DNA of 64,000 nt. Origin: Algoriphagus sp. NG3 (GTDB lineage Bacteria; Bacteroidota; Bacteroidia; Cytophagales; Cyclobacteriaceae). This document shows positions 19,219 through 27,591 of the stretch, piece by piece; within the stretch, counting starts at the first letter, position 1, and each line of letters starts with the position of its first letter. Below the pieces are notes generated by a model. That model ran no database searches, was not told the DNA's origin, and saw nothing but the letters and a program-made list of their open reading frames with translations. A program made the translations under genes and the position numbers. The DNA lies in the NCBI RefSeq assembly GCF_034119865.1, contig NZ_CP139421.1, forward strand, positions 2,232,001 through 2,296,000, given 5' to 3'.

Positions 19219-19495
19219 CCGCCCCTTCGGGGCTAACCAACTACCTTCTTCCCGACACCCTGCACTTCGTACAGGGTCATGAATGGTCAGGCTCCTTCGG
19301 AGCTGGCTTGGAAATAGAGCTGATAATCCGTATTGACTAGGATACACAGAAATACATTACAAGTTATATTTATAGTATCCTCAGCTTCACTTTACAACCT
19401 AACAACAGAAAACCCGAAGGGTTGAAACTTCTCATAACCCTCGGCAGAGCCGGGGGATCCAGGCAGCAAACCAACACACTAGCCCCGTATGGAAC
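19219..19495 (+). repeat. Right direct repeat flanking the RAYT gene
   Basis: Second copy of the 280-base block at 18437-18716, with the same order of palindromes and a few substitutions, such as GAAATACATT for GAAGTACATT. It starts with the hairpin GCCCCTTCGGGGC, which is intact here and degenerate in the left copy. Confidence 0.8.
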
Positions 19496-19592
19496 AAACC
19501 TTACTTATTACCAGCGGAATGAACTACATAAATGATGCTTCCTTAGGATCTGAGATTTTCTTCATGATTTCAGGCAGCTGCAAAAATCAGAA

Positions 19593-19985
19593 CTACGCAA
19601 GATGATCTTTATTGATATCAATTTTTATTCTTTCCTCCCCAAAAATCTTGCGTCTGTGGTTTTGCCCCCAGATGTGTAATGCTTCTATCACATCTTTAAG
19701 AGTCTCGCCATAAGCCGTCATCGTATATTCCACAGTGACAGGAAAGGTGTCATATACCGATCTCTTTACCAATTGATTCAACTCCAGATCACGGAGTTCT
19801 TTGGAAAGCATACGATCGGTAATACCCGGAACTTGCCGTGAAATCTCAGAGAACCTTTTGTACCCATGAAGCAAGGCCACAATGATTGGCAACTTCCATT
19901 TCCCGCTCAACACATCTAGTGCATCCTGAACAGGCCTGATAATTCCAGTACACTGACTATGATTATTCTTGTCTAGGTTTTCCAT
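19593..19985 (-). CDS. HxlR-family transcriptional regulator
   Basis: Winged-helix redox or aldehyde-type sensor, 130 residues from the ATG at 19985. Upstream in-frame codons run through the operator palindromes, so the longer frame is rejected. Diagnostic HxlR phrases are LDVLSGKWKLPIIVALLHG near residue 22, FSEISRQVPGITDRMLSKEL and the wing VEYTMTAYG. A single Cys in QCTG near the N-terminus could be the redox switch seen in some members. It is divergent from a DoxX-like gene and probably represses both through the sites at 20008-20041. Confidence 0.92.
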   Translation of the reverse strand: MENLDKNNHSQCTGIIRPVQDALDVLSGKWKLPIIVALLHGYKRFSEISRQVPGITDRMLSKELRDLELNQLVKRSVYDTFPVTVEYTMTAYGETLKDVIEALHIWGQNHRRKIFGEERIKIDINKDHLA

Positions 19986-20007
19986 GATAAATACGTTGCA
20001 CGTTAAA

Positions 20008-20041
20008 CTATACCGGAGTATAGCACTATACCCAAGTATAG
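20008..20041. promoter_or_regulatory. Tandem HxlR operator palindromes
   Basis: Two copies of CTATAC-N4-GTATAG at 20008-20023 and 20026-20041, 18 bp centre to centre, plus an isolated half site GTATAG at 20053-20058. They lie between the divergent HxlR and DoxX genes, downstream of the HxlR -7 element and upstream of the DoxX -7 element. Confidence 0.8.
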
Positions 20042-20047
20042 TACTTA

Positions 20048-20055
20048 CAAATGTA
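20048..20055 (-). promoter_or_regulatory. -7 element of the HxlR gene
   Basis: TACATTTG on the minus strand matches TAnnTTTG exactly. Transcription would start inside the operator pair, about 55 bases before the ATG, which fits autorepression. Confidence 0.55.
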
Positions 20056-20068
20056 TAGCTTATTCTCA

Positions 20069-20076
20069 TAGGTTTG
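20069..20076 (+). promoter_or_regulatory. -7 element of the DoxX gene
   Basis: TAGGTTTG matches TAnnTTTG exactly and lies 17 bases before the ATG at 20093. The half site GTATAG at 20053 would fall between the -33 and -7 regions. Confidence 0.55.
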
Positions 20077-20092
20077 TAAAAAAAACACAACC

Positions 20093-20446
20093 ATGAAAAA
20101 CAAAATTATCTATTGGACAGCCACCTCTCTGGTATCATTGATGATGCTATTCAGTGCATATGCCTATTTTAGCGATCCAAACGTCTCCGCTGGATTTATT
20201 GCCATGGGATTTAAGGATTTTTTCCGGATAGAGTTAGGTATCGCAAAGTTTCTGGGAGCCTTGGCATTGTTGATCCCTGCTGTTCCTAAACTTATCAAGG
20301 AATGGGCGTACGCAGGATTTGGGATTACCTTCATCTCAGCGTTTATTGCACATCTGGCAAATGAAGATCCGGCAAGTACCCTGGCCATGCCTGTCATAGC
20401 TTTCGCATTTCTTGCTGTTTCCAGGATTTATCTTGAGAAAATCTAG
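20093..20446 (+). CDS. DoxX-like four-helix membrane protein
   Basis: Small inner-membrane protein of 117 residues with four hydrophobic segments: ATSLVSLMMLFSAYAYF, KFLGALALLIPAVP, WAYAGFGITFISAFIAHL and AMPVIAFAFLAVSRIYL. These and the F-RIELGIAKFLGALALL phrase match the DoxX/DUF6640-like group, often linked to quinone or redox stress. Control by the divergent HxlR regulator is consistent with induction by electrophiles or oxidants; that role is inferred. Confidence 0.85.
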   Translation: MKNKIIYWTATSLVSLMMLFSAYAYFSDPNVSAGFIAMGFKDFFRIELGIAKFLGALALLIPAVPKLIKEWAYAGFGITFISAFIAHLANEDPASTLAMPVIAFAFLAVSRIYLEKI

Positions 20447-20640
20447 GAAGTAGATGTTGGATGCCCGGTGACCGATCTTCGCTGTCCGATGTCGGGTGAC
20501 CAATGAATTTAGACCGAAGACAGGAGACGGAGTGACCTAACCTGATTTTGGATGTCGGATGCCCGGTACGGGGAGGCGGAAGACTGGAGACCGAAGGGTG
20601 TAAGAATTTAGAAGCACAAGAACTTTTAATTTCTTGCATA
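20447..20640. repeat. Degenerate GATGTCGGATGCCCGGTG / GACCGAAGACAGGAGAC tract
   Basis: Short imperfect reiterations of TGCCCGGTGACCGA, ATGTCGGATGCCCGG and GACCGAAGAC-type words. The same vocabulary appears at 33225-33310, 34455-34505, 35370-35400 and 38600-38800. No open frame is convincing. Confidence 0.5.
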
Positions 20641-20670
20641 CCTTTATTAAAACAAAACATGGGATAAAAT

Positions 20671-21234
20671 ATGCCTCTGATATACGTTAAAAACATGGTT
20701 TGTCCACGGTGCATCGCAGCTGTAAAGGAATCCATGGATCATCTGAACATCCCCTACTCCGAAGTGAAACTGGGAAGCATATCCTTTGCGGAATTACCCG
20801 GAAAGGATATGCAAAAGGAATTGGAAGAATTACTGCAATCCCGCGGGTTTGAGTTCCTGGAGGAGGGAAAATCGGCATTGATTTCCCAGATCAAAAGCAC
20901 TTTAATTGAGCAGATTCAGCATTCAGAAGATGTTATGACCGAAAACTATTCAAGTTTTATCGCTGATAGATTAAATCATGAATACACCTACCTAAGCAAG
21001 CTTTTTTCACAGGTGGAGGGGATCACTATAGAAAAATACATCACCAAATTGAAAATTGAACGGGTAAAGGAACTGGTTACCTACAATGAAAAAAGCCTTT
21101 CGGAAATAGCTGATCTTCTTAGCTATAGCAGTGTAGCATACCTTTCATCACAATTCAAGAAAGAAACGGGAATGACTCCCAGTTATTTTAGAAAACAAAA
21201 AGAGTTGAAACGGAAGGGACTGGATGAAATTTAG
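20671..21234 (+). CDS. AraC-family regulator with N-terminal CxxC (HMA-like) domain
   Basis: Transcription factor of 187 residues. Residues 1-65 resemble a heavy-metal-associated fold: YVKNMVCPRCIAAVKESMDH carries the MxCxxC metal site with a following helix, and GFEFLEEGKSALI matches the end of the fold. Residues 90-187 are an AraC double helix-turn-helix (SLSEIADLLSYSSVAYLSSQ, then FKKETGMTPSYFRKQK). The fusion suggests direct sensing of copper, another metal or thiol state. It is not next to a metal transporter in this window, so the target is unknown. Confidence 0.85.
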   Translation: MPLIYVKNMVCPRCIAAVKESMDHLNIPYSEVKLGSISFAELPGKDMQKELEELLQSRGFEFLEEGKSALISQIKSTLIEQIQHSEDVMTENYSSFIADRLNHEYTYLSKLFSQVEGITIEKYITKLKIERVKELVTYNEKSLSEIADLLSYSSVAYLSSQFKKETGMTPSYFRKQKELKRKGLDEI

Positions 21235-21478
21235 AAGTGCATTCTATCCAACCATAGGGCTCAGTTACTTAGTGCCCCAAACTCTTTTGCTATTTTTTTT
21301 ATTAAGGCCTAAGTCCCAAAACCTATATTTTGTTTATCCCCTAGTAACAACATTTTTTTTAGGGCTTAGTTATGAGTCAATTATCAAATCATTCTTTTGA
21401 CCATCTATCCAAATTATTTTTTTTTGTTGATCATAAAATTTGTTAATTGTGACCTAATCCAAGTAACCCACTATTAAG

Positions 21479-22072
21479 TTGTCATATATTGATTCTAGTT
21501 TATTAGATGTAAACTCGACAGAAGAGTTATGGCTTGAACTGCGTTCTGGTGAAAAGGGTGCATTAGAAGCTATTTACAGGCTATTTATCAAGGATTTGTT
21601 CCGATTTGGCATGAGCCTGCATGCCGATGAAGGCATAGTTCAGGATGCTATACAGGATATTTTTATTGACTTGTGGAATTATCGCGGCAAACTTAGCGCT
21701 GAGGTAAATATCAGGCAGTATCTATTTAAGTCCCTTTCCAACAGGATACAAAAAGAGTTGGGGAAAAATGCTAAGCGCGGCATGATGGTTTGGCCTAGTG
21801 ATGAGACTCCTTTGGAACTTTCTGTGGAGGAACAGTTGGTCAAGCGGCAGAACGAGTCAGAGATTTCAGCTAAACTAAAAGTAGCGATGGGTAATTTACC
21901 GGTTCGTCAGAAGGAAGTGTTACAGTATCTCTATTTTGAAAAACTCAGTTACGAGGAAACCTCCAAGATGCTCGATATCACGATACGTTCCACCTATACA
22001 TTGGCCTGGAAAGCTATCAATGCGCTGAAGAAGGCTATTACCGTTTTTTTGTTGTTTGTAGTTTTAGCCTAA
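21479..22072 (+). CDS. RNA polymerase ECF sigma factor
   Basis: Sigma factor of 197 residues for the downstream FecR/SusC/SusD locus. Region 2 is at about residues 33-65 (LFRFGMSLHADEGIVQDAIQ and DIFIDLWNYRG); region 4 is near residues 138-175 (LPVRQKEVLQYLYFEKLSYE, helix-turn-helix ETSKMLDITIRSTYTLAWK). No ATG is available at the right place: the frame starts at TTG 21479 after an in-frame stop, so a TTG start is assumed. The hydrophobic end VFLLFVVLA is unusual. The stop codon overlaps the first bases of an AAACCTG-type repeat, which may have been inserted here and could have changed the original end. Confidence 0.88.
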   Translation: MSYIDSSLLDVNSTEELWLELRSGEKGALEAIYRLFIKDLFRFGMSLHADEGIVQDAIQDIFIDLWNYRGKLSAEVNIRQYLFKSLSNRIQKELGKNAKRGMMVWPSDETPLELSVEEQLVKRQNESEISAKLKVAMGNLPVRQKEVLQYLYFEKLSYEETSKMLDITIRSTYTLAWKAINALKKAITVFLLFVVLA

Positions 22073-22150
22073 ACCTGCCAGATTTACATCTTGGGGTTTT
22101 GATGAAATAGATGGATTTTTCTCGCTCCCAACAGGAAATATGGCAGGTTT
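22071..22150 (-). repeat. AAACCTG-bounded 80-bp element, copy A
   Basis: Ends AAACCTGCCAGATTT and ATGGCAGGTTT bracket a T-rich middle with CTCGCTCCCAACAGG. It is inverted relative to copies C, D and E. It starts at the stop codon of the sigma gene. Confidence 0.75.
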
Positions 22151-22707
22151 AGAGTAAAGGTGACAATACCGTCCATGAGCTTTGTGTCAAACGAATGTAT
22201 CCCCTTACAATCCTTCATTTTCGAAACTTGCTGTAAAACTACTTTTACCAAGCGTTCCGATGGAACGCTCCTGACGAGCCCTGCTCCTGTCTCTACCGAC
22301 CAGTTGTCCCTATGGGACAAATTCATAAGCAAGCTGGAGTTTGAAGCACTTCCAAAAAGGCATTCATAAGACCATGTCTTGCTACATCGAAGTCATTCGT
22401 TTCGTGGGAACGTGTGGTCGGTAGATTTTATCCATTGGGAATTTAGTATCGTTCCGTAGGAACGTGTGGTGGAAAACCATTTACTATTCAACCAGTGCAT
22501 ATAGCAGCTGTGTCCTTTTTGCAATTTTTTGCGATTAAAGACACTTCGCCGCAGTTTAGCTCACGGAAGTTTATCTCCGATTGATCCTGAATTCCAAACC
22601 TGGGCACATAATATTCCGCTCCTTCAGAGCTATGGGTGGATTCTCGCCTATGTCTTTAGCCCAGGCCTGGCGGACTGGGCTTTAATAATTCGGGCTTTCA
22701 GCCCTCA
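22151..22707. repeat. Cluster of GTTCCG/GGAACG hairpin elements
   Basis: No gene. Words such as GCGTTCCGATGGAACGC (22250), TGTCCCTATGGGACA (22306), CGTTTCGTGGGAACG (22396) and CGTTCCGTAGGAACG (22452) form short palindromes near ACCGACCAG/GTGGTCGGTAG. A related segment is at 55752-55830. At 22618-22707 a copy of the 8.49-kb hairpin element occurs. Confidence 0.6.
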
Positions 22708-22786
22708 ATCCTCCTAGGTTTACATCTTCGGGTTTTGATGAAATAGATGGGTTTTTCTCGCTCCCAACAAGAAAACCTGGCAGGTT
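22708..22786 (-). repeat. AAACCTG-bounded 80-bp element, copy B
   Basis: The left end is degenerate (CTCCTAGGTTT); the right end AAAACCTGGCAGGTT is intact. The middle matches copy A closely (TTTTGATGAAATAGATGG, CTCGCTCCCAACA). Confidence 0.7.
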
Positions 22787-23036
22787 AGAGCAAAGGTGAA
22801 AATACCATCCATAACTAGTGTGTATGGTAGCCGTGGTCTTTGCGTTTACTTTGTGGACTTTGCGGTTTAGACGAAACAGCCGACCATTCCGAAATCCACA
22901 AATCTTCAAACTCACCATTGTCGATTTCGCAATCGATTGAATGATTTTTTGAATAAACTGCAAATCTTAAAAAATATTAAAATCCAGAAGGATAACTTTT
23001 GGCCTTTTGCTCCTTAATGTAGTGAATCGACTCATT
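22787..23036. other. Intergenic region before FecR, no gene seen
   Basis: Contains GTGGTCTTTGCG/CTTTGTGGACTTTGCGG direct-repeat-like text and an AT-rich segment (22960-23000) where a FecR promoter would be expected. No clear -7/-33 pair was found. Confidence 0.35.
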
Positions 23037-24122
23037 ATGGATAAATCAAATTTCTCGGTAGAAGATTTTGTGTTGGACTCTGAATTCAGGGAATGGATAC
23101 TATCCCCAAACAATAAGAGAAATCTTCAATGGGAAGAATACATTATCAAAAACCCCAAAAGTATTTCGGACATTGAAACTGCCCGGTCTATTGTTTTGAA
23201 TATGCCTTCGCAAGAATACATTATAGACGCCCTGAAAGTGGATAGGCTCTGGGACAAAATAGATCAAAAACTGGATCAGGGAGAGCAAGAACCAGAAGTA
23301 AAAAATCTTCCTATGAGTCCCGAGGCTACTATCAAAAGATTTGCCCTAAGCCAGGAAAAAGGCAGACGAAAAATCAATTTCCAGGTTGTAAAGGTAGCCG
23401 CACTTCTATTATTGGCCTTTGCGCTGGGGGTAATGTATTACACTTTACCTGAGCGGGAAATGGCACCTGAGATCAATTGGCTGACTTTCTCCACCAAGCC
23501 AGGTGTAAAATCGGCTGTGACCCTAAGCGATGGTACGGTGGTGAAGCTAAATTCGGCAAGCAGCATTCGCTATGTACAGAATTTTGTAGGAGACTCCCGG
23601 GAAGTATATCTGGAAGGCGAGGCTTTTTTTGAGGTAGCCCATGATGCGACGAAGCCCTTTGTAGTACATACCCGGGATATTACCACGCGCGCCATGGGAA
23701 CCAGTTTCAATATCAACTCAGCTGCAGGTGAAAAAATCATCATTTCCCTGATTACGGGCAAGGTAGAGGTCAAGTCCCAAGACGTCTCAGAGTTTATAGA
23801 CTATCTGGTCCCAGGCGAACAGATCCAGACCTATGCCTCAGGAAAATCCTGGGAAAAAGCTGCTTTTGATGAGTCAGTGATCTTGGCATGGCTGGATCAG
23901 ACCATAATCTTCGATAGGACTCCCCTACCTGAAGCCTTCCAAATGCTGGAAAAATGGTTTGGGGTAAGCATCACCCTGAACAATTTCAAGGATCAGAATC
24001 TGACACTTTCGGGTAAGTACAAGGGAGAAACCTTGGTGAATATTCTTGAAGGACTCAGCTATACCGCCCGCTTCAAGTATGAGATCAACGGAAAAGACAT
24101 TCAAATTAATTTCAAACAATAA
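23037..24122 (+). CDS. FecR family anti-sigma factor
   Basis: Anti-sigma partner of the ECF factor at 21479 and signal receiver for the SusC receptor that follows. From the ATG at 23037 it has 361 residues; a TTG 30 bases earlier is less likely. The order is an N-terminal sigma-binding part, a membrane helix around residues 120-137 (VAALLLLAFALGVMYY), a FecR domain (KSAVTLSDGTVVKLNSASSI, GEAFFEVAHDATKPFVVHT) and DUF4974 (FDRTPLPEAFQMLEKWFGVS). The gene sits 964 bp from its sigma factor with repeats between, which is unusually far for this pair. Confidence 0.93.
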   Translation: MDKSNFSVEDFVLDSEFREWILSPNNKRNLQWEEYIIKNPKSISDIETARSIVLNMPSQEYIIDALKVDRLWDKIDQKLDQGEQEPEVKNLPMSPEATIKRFALSQEKGRRKINFQVVKVAALLLLAFALGVMYYTLPEREMAPEINWLTFSTKPGVKSAVTLSDGTVVKLNSASSIRYVQNFVGDSREVYLEGEAFFEVAHDATKPFVVHTRDITTRAMGTSFNINSAAGEKIIISLITGKVEVKSQDVSEFIDYLVPGEQIQTYASGKSWEKAAFDESVILAWLDQTIIFDRTPLPEAFQMLEKWFGVSITLNNFKDQNLTLSGKYKGETLVNILEGLSYTARFKYEINGKDIQINFKQ

Positions 24123-24281
24123 CCCCCTCTAAGTTCTATGCTAAAAAACACCTTTGAAAAGTATGTAAAGAAGACTGAAGATGCGTCAACATCTCCAGTC
24201 TGAGGTTTCGGGAAGTTTCGTCAAAAACATCCTGGATGTAAGTAAAAACCAATTCAAGTAGTTTAAACCAAATTTAAAGTA

Positions 24282-27200
24282 ATGAAAAAAGACATACGGT
24301 TACGCATATCAGCTGTAACTAGAAGATTTTTCCAAATATTTCTAGTACAGTGCCTGAGTATGACTGTCCTTTTTGCCGCAGATGGTAAATTCCAGGACAA
24401 GAGAATGGATGAAGTCCATGTAAGCATGCATATCCAAAGTGCTACGATTGAAGAAGCCTTCAAGCAGTTGGAAGCTGCCACAGGATTCAATTTCGTATAT
24501 ACCAATAAGGAGATCAAAGGTATTTCCAAGGTAGCTATCAATGTAAACACCAATGTATTTGACGCCTTGGTGTCCCTATCCAGACAGACCAAGCTGGAGT
24601 TTAAGCAGATCAATGAGAACATAGTCGTGAGAAAAAGAGCTGTCTATGTTCCTGAGACGGCAGTAAGTATAGAAGAAGCTGCTGCAATTTCTGTGAGTGG
24701 TGTGGTGGTAGATGAGTCAGGAATGGCGTTGCCAGGTGTGACGGTAATTGAAAAAGGCACCACAAACGGTACAGTGACGGATATAGATGGCAACTTCGAC
24801 CTGGAGGTAGCTTCAAACGAATCCATCCTTAATTTCTCATTCATAGGCATGCAGACAGTCGAAATGCCTGTAGGGGATAGAAGAACCTTCAACATCACCA
24901 TGGCGGACGATGTGCAGTCCCTGAATGAAGTAGTAGTAATCGGATATGGTACACAAAAGAAGAAAGAAATCACTTCAGCAGTAGCAAATGTTTCCAGTGA
25001 GGATTTTGTCCAGACCGGTGTACGCTCTCCTATGGAATTGATCCAAGGTAAAGTGGCTGGTCTTAATATTGTAAGAACCCAGGGTAACAACCCTAATGGA
25101 ACTACAGATATACAGCTGAGAGGCCTAACCTCAGTGAAAGGTACTACGCAGCCTTTAATAGTAATCGATGGTATTCCAGGCGGTAATTTGGATTTATTGC
25201 AGCAGGATGATATTGCCACCTTCGATGTGCTGAAGGATGGATCTGCCGCAGCCATCTATGGCACCAGAGGTAATGCAGGGGTCATTCTGATAACCACCAA
25301 AAAAGGCAAATCAGGACAGGCCAGATTTGACTACTCTAACTACTTTCAGAGAGAGTTTGTGGACAGAAGACCGGACAACCTTACTGCGGAACAATACCGT
25401 GATCTTATTGCCCAAGGGGAGATCAGCGAAAGTAATGACCTAGGAGCATCGACAGATTTATATGATGAGCTTTTGAACAAGCAGAACCTTAGTCAATACC
25501 ACAATTTTGCTGCCTCAGGAGGAAGCGAAAAAAGCAACTATAGAGTTTCCTTCTTTTTTAATGATGCACAGGCCATTTCAAAAGAAAACAGCAGAAAGCA
25601 ATATGGCGGTAGAATGAGCTTTAGCCAGACAGGTCTTCAAGATCGTTTGACCCTTGCTACTAATATGGCTGTAAATCTTTTTGATGCCAATAGGCTAGGC
25701 GGTGATCCAGATGTAAATGGAGCAGATTTCGAACAGGCAATTCAAAGAAACCCAACAGCTCCAATTTATAATCCAGACGGCACCTTTCTAGAAACAGAAG
25801 CATACAATAACTACAATCCGCTTTCGCGATTTGCTAACAGAACTAAGGAAAGACAGCAGATGAATCTCTCAGGTGATGTACGCTTGACGCTTGAGCTAAT
25901 GGAAGGATTGACTGTATCAGCATTTGGTGCCCATCAGCGACTATCATTTAATGATCGTTATTATCAATCCATGAATGATTTTGAAAACAGACCTACTTCC
26001 CCATACAGAGGAACTGGCTATGCGTCAAAATTCAATCGAGTAGAATGGAATAATACCTTTGAAGCTACGGTGAACTACAAAAAGAATTTCAACGAGCAAC
26101 ATAACCTTGATTTCATCGGTGGATACAGCTACCAGTATTTCACAAGGGAAGAATTTAGTGTAAACAACAGTGGATTTACCACAGATGGGTTTCAGGATTG
26201 GAATTTAGGTGCAGGTAGTGCAATTAACAACACGCTTCTTCCTAGACCTGGAATGGGATCACTGAAGTATGACAATACCCTGATCGCTTTTTTTGGTAGA
26301 GCCAGTTACTCTTATAGAGAGAAGTACTTTGCCCAGGCTACATTAAGAAGAGAGGGGTCTTCCAAGTTCGGAGCAAATCATAAGTGGGGTAATTTCCCGG
26401 CAGTATCTGTGGGTTGGGCACTTTCTGAAGAAAGCTTTCTGAGCAATAACTCAACAGTAAACAACTTAAAGATGCGCTTAGGCTATGGTGTTACAGGTAA
26501 CCAGGGAATAGATAATTATTTGTCGTTGGTAACCCTTGGCACCGGAGGGGTTTATCCTCAAGAAGGAGTTTACTACCAAACTTACGGAGCAGCGCGAAAT
26601 CCAAATCCTGATTTGAGATGGGAGAAAAAGAAAGAATGGAACCTTGGTTTTGACTTCCTTTTGTTCAGCAACAGGCTAAGTGGATCCCTGGATTTCTACA
26701 CTAGAACTACAGAGGATTTGCTATATGATTATACTGCTCAGCAGCCAGCTTTTGTGAAAGGGTCAATTCTAACAAATGTTGGTAGTATTAGTAATAAAGG
26801 TATTGAGCTATTCTTAAGCTCAACTATTATGGAGAAGGGAGACTTCTCTTGGCAGGTCGATTTGACTGCCAATACGCAAATCAATGAAATCAGCTCTCTC
26901 TCCAATGATGTGTTTACCGTTTCTTGGATAGAAGAAGGAGGGCTTCCTAGCCCGGGTAACTTGGGTAATGCGATCAGAGTGGAAGAGGGAGGAGCTGTAG
27001 GCAACTTCTTTGGTAAGCGTTTCGCTGGTTTCAATGAGGATGGCAAGTGGCTGTTCTACAAAGCTGATGGCAGTACTGGTACTGCTGGTGAGATGAGTCA
27101 GGAAGATTTGACTATCATCGGAAACGGAGTTCCAAAGTATATGGCTTCGTTGAATAATGTATTCAGATACAAGGGCTGGGATTTGACGGTATTCTTCCGA

Positions 27201-27578
27201 GGCAAGTTTGACTTTGATATCCTAAATACAAAAGAAATGTATTTCGGCAATAAGCGATGGTTGCCAAATAACTTGCTTGAAAGTGCCATCACCAGACATG
27301 CTGAATTGGATGATGACCCTCAGTATTCCGATTACTACCTGGAAAATGGCTCATTCGTGAAGCTGGACAATATTACATTAGGCTACACCTTCAAAGTGGG
27401 CGGCAAGTATGTGAAAAACCTTCGCATGTACGCTTCAGGGCGAAATATTGCCACCTTCACCGGCTACTCCGGACTTGATCCAGAACTTCAGGATGTTGGA
27501 TTTACTACCGGTATCGATGGCAGAGGATTCTATCCCCGTACCAAAAGCTTCACCCTAGGTCTAAACGTTGGATTTTAA
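24282..27578 (+). CDS. SusC-type TonB-dependent receptor with STN domain
   Basis: Outer-membrane importer of 1098 residues, complete. A signal peptide (LVQCLSMTVLFAADG) is followed by an STN domain (ATIEEAFKQLEAATGFNFVY), a carboxypeptidase-like repeat (GVVVDESGMALPGVTV), the linker NEVVVIGYGTQKKKEITSA, a plug (PLIVIDGIPGG, DVLKDGSAAAIYGTRG) and a C-terminal barrel ending in the aromatic LGLNVGF. The STN domain links it to the FecR/ECF pair upstream. The SusD gene follows after 13 bp. DUF1080 and a dehydrogenase-like cytochrome downstream suggest a keto- or glycoside substrate. Confidence 0.97.
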   Translation: MKKDIRLRISAVTRRFFQIFLVQCLSMTVLFAADGKFQDKRMDEVHVSMHIQSATIEEAFKQLEAATGFNFVYTNKEIKGISKVAINVNTNVFDALVSLSRQTKLEFKQINENIVVRKRAVYVPETAVSIEEAAAISVSGVVVDESGMALPGVTVIEKGTTNGTVTDIDGNFDLEVASNESILNFSFIGMQTVEMPVGDRRTFNITMADDVQSLNEVVVIGYGTQKKKEITSAVANVSSEDFVQTGVRSPMELIQGKVAGLNIVRTQGNNPNGTTDIQLRGLTSVKGTTQPLIVIDGIPGGNLDLLQQDDIATFDVLKDGSAAAIYGTRGNAGVILITTKKGKSGQARFDYSNYFQREFVDRRPDNLTAEQYRDLIAQGEISESNDLGASTDLYDELLNKQNLSQYHNFAASGGSEKSNYRVSFFFNDAQAISKENSRKQYGGRMSFSQTGLQDRLTLATNMAVNLFDANRLGGDPDVNGADFEQAIQRNPTAPIYNPDGTFLETEAYNNYNPLSRFANRTKERQQMNLSGDVRLTLELMEGLTVSAFGAHQRLSFNDRYYQSMNDFENRPTSPYRGTGYASKFNRVEWNNTFEATVNYKKNFNEQHNLDFIGGYSYQYFTREEFSVNNSGFTTDGFQDWNLGAGSAINNTLLPRPGMGSLKYDNTLIAFFGRASYSYREKYFAQATLRREGSSKFGANHKWGNFPAVSVGWALSEESFLSNNSTVNNLKMRLGYGVTGNQGIDNYLSLVTLGTGGVYPQEGVYYQTYGAARNPNPDLRWEKKKEWNLGFDFLLFSNRLSGSLDFYTRTTEDLLYDYTAQQPAFVKGSILTNVGSISNKGIELFLSSTIMEKGDFSWQVDLTANTQINEISSLSNDVFTVSWIEEGGLPSPGNLGNAIRVEEGGAVGNFFGKRFAGFNEDGKWLFYKADGSTGTAGEMSQEDLTIIGNGVPKYMASLNNVFRYKGWDLTVFFRGKFDFDILNTKEMYFGNKRWLPNNLLESAITRHAELDDDPQYSDYYLENGSFVKLDNITLGYTFKVGGKYVKNLRMYASGRNIATFTGYSGLDPELQDVGFTTGIDGRGFYPRTKSFTLGLNVGF

Positions 27579-27591
27579 TTAAGGAAAAATC

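Noticed and set aside
20394..20735. 113-residue minus-strand frame opposite the repeat tract and the AraC start
   Set aside because: Composition follows the repeat words and no family likeness is seen.
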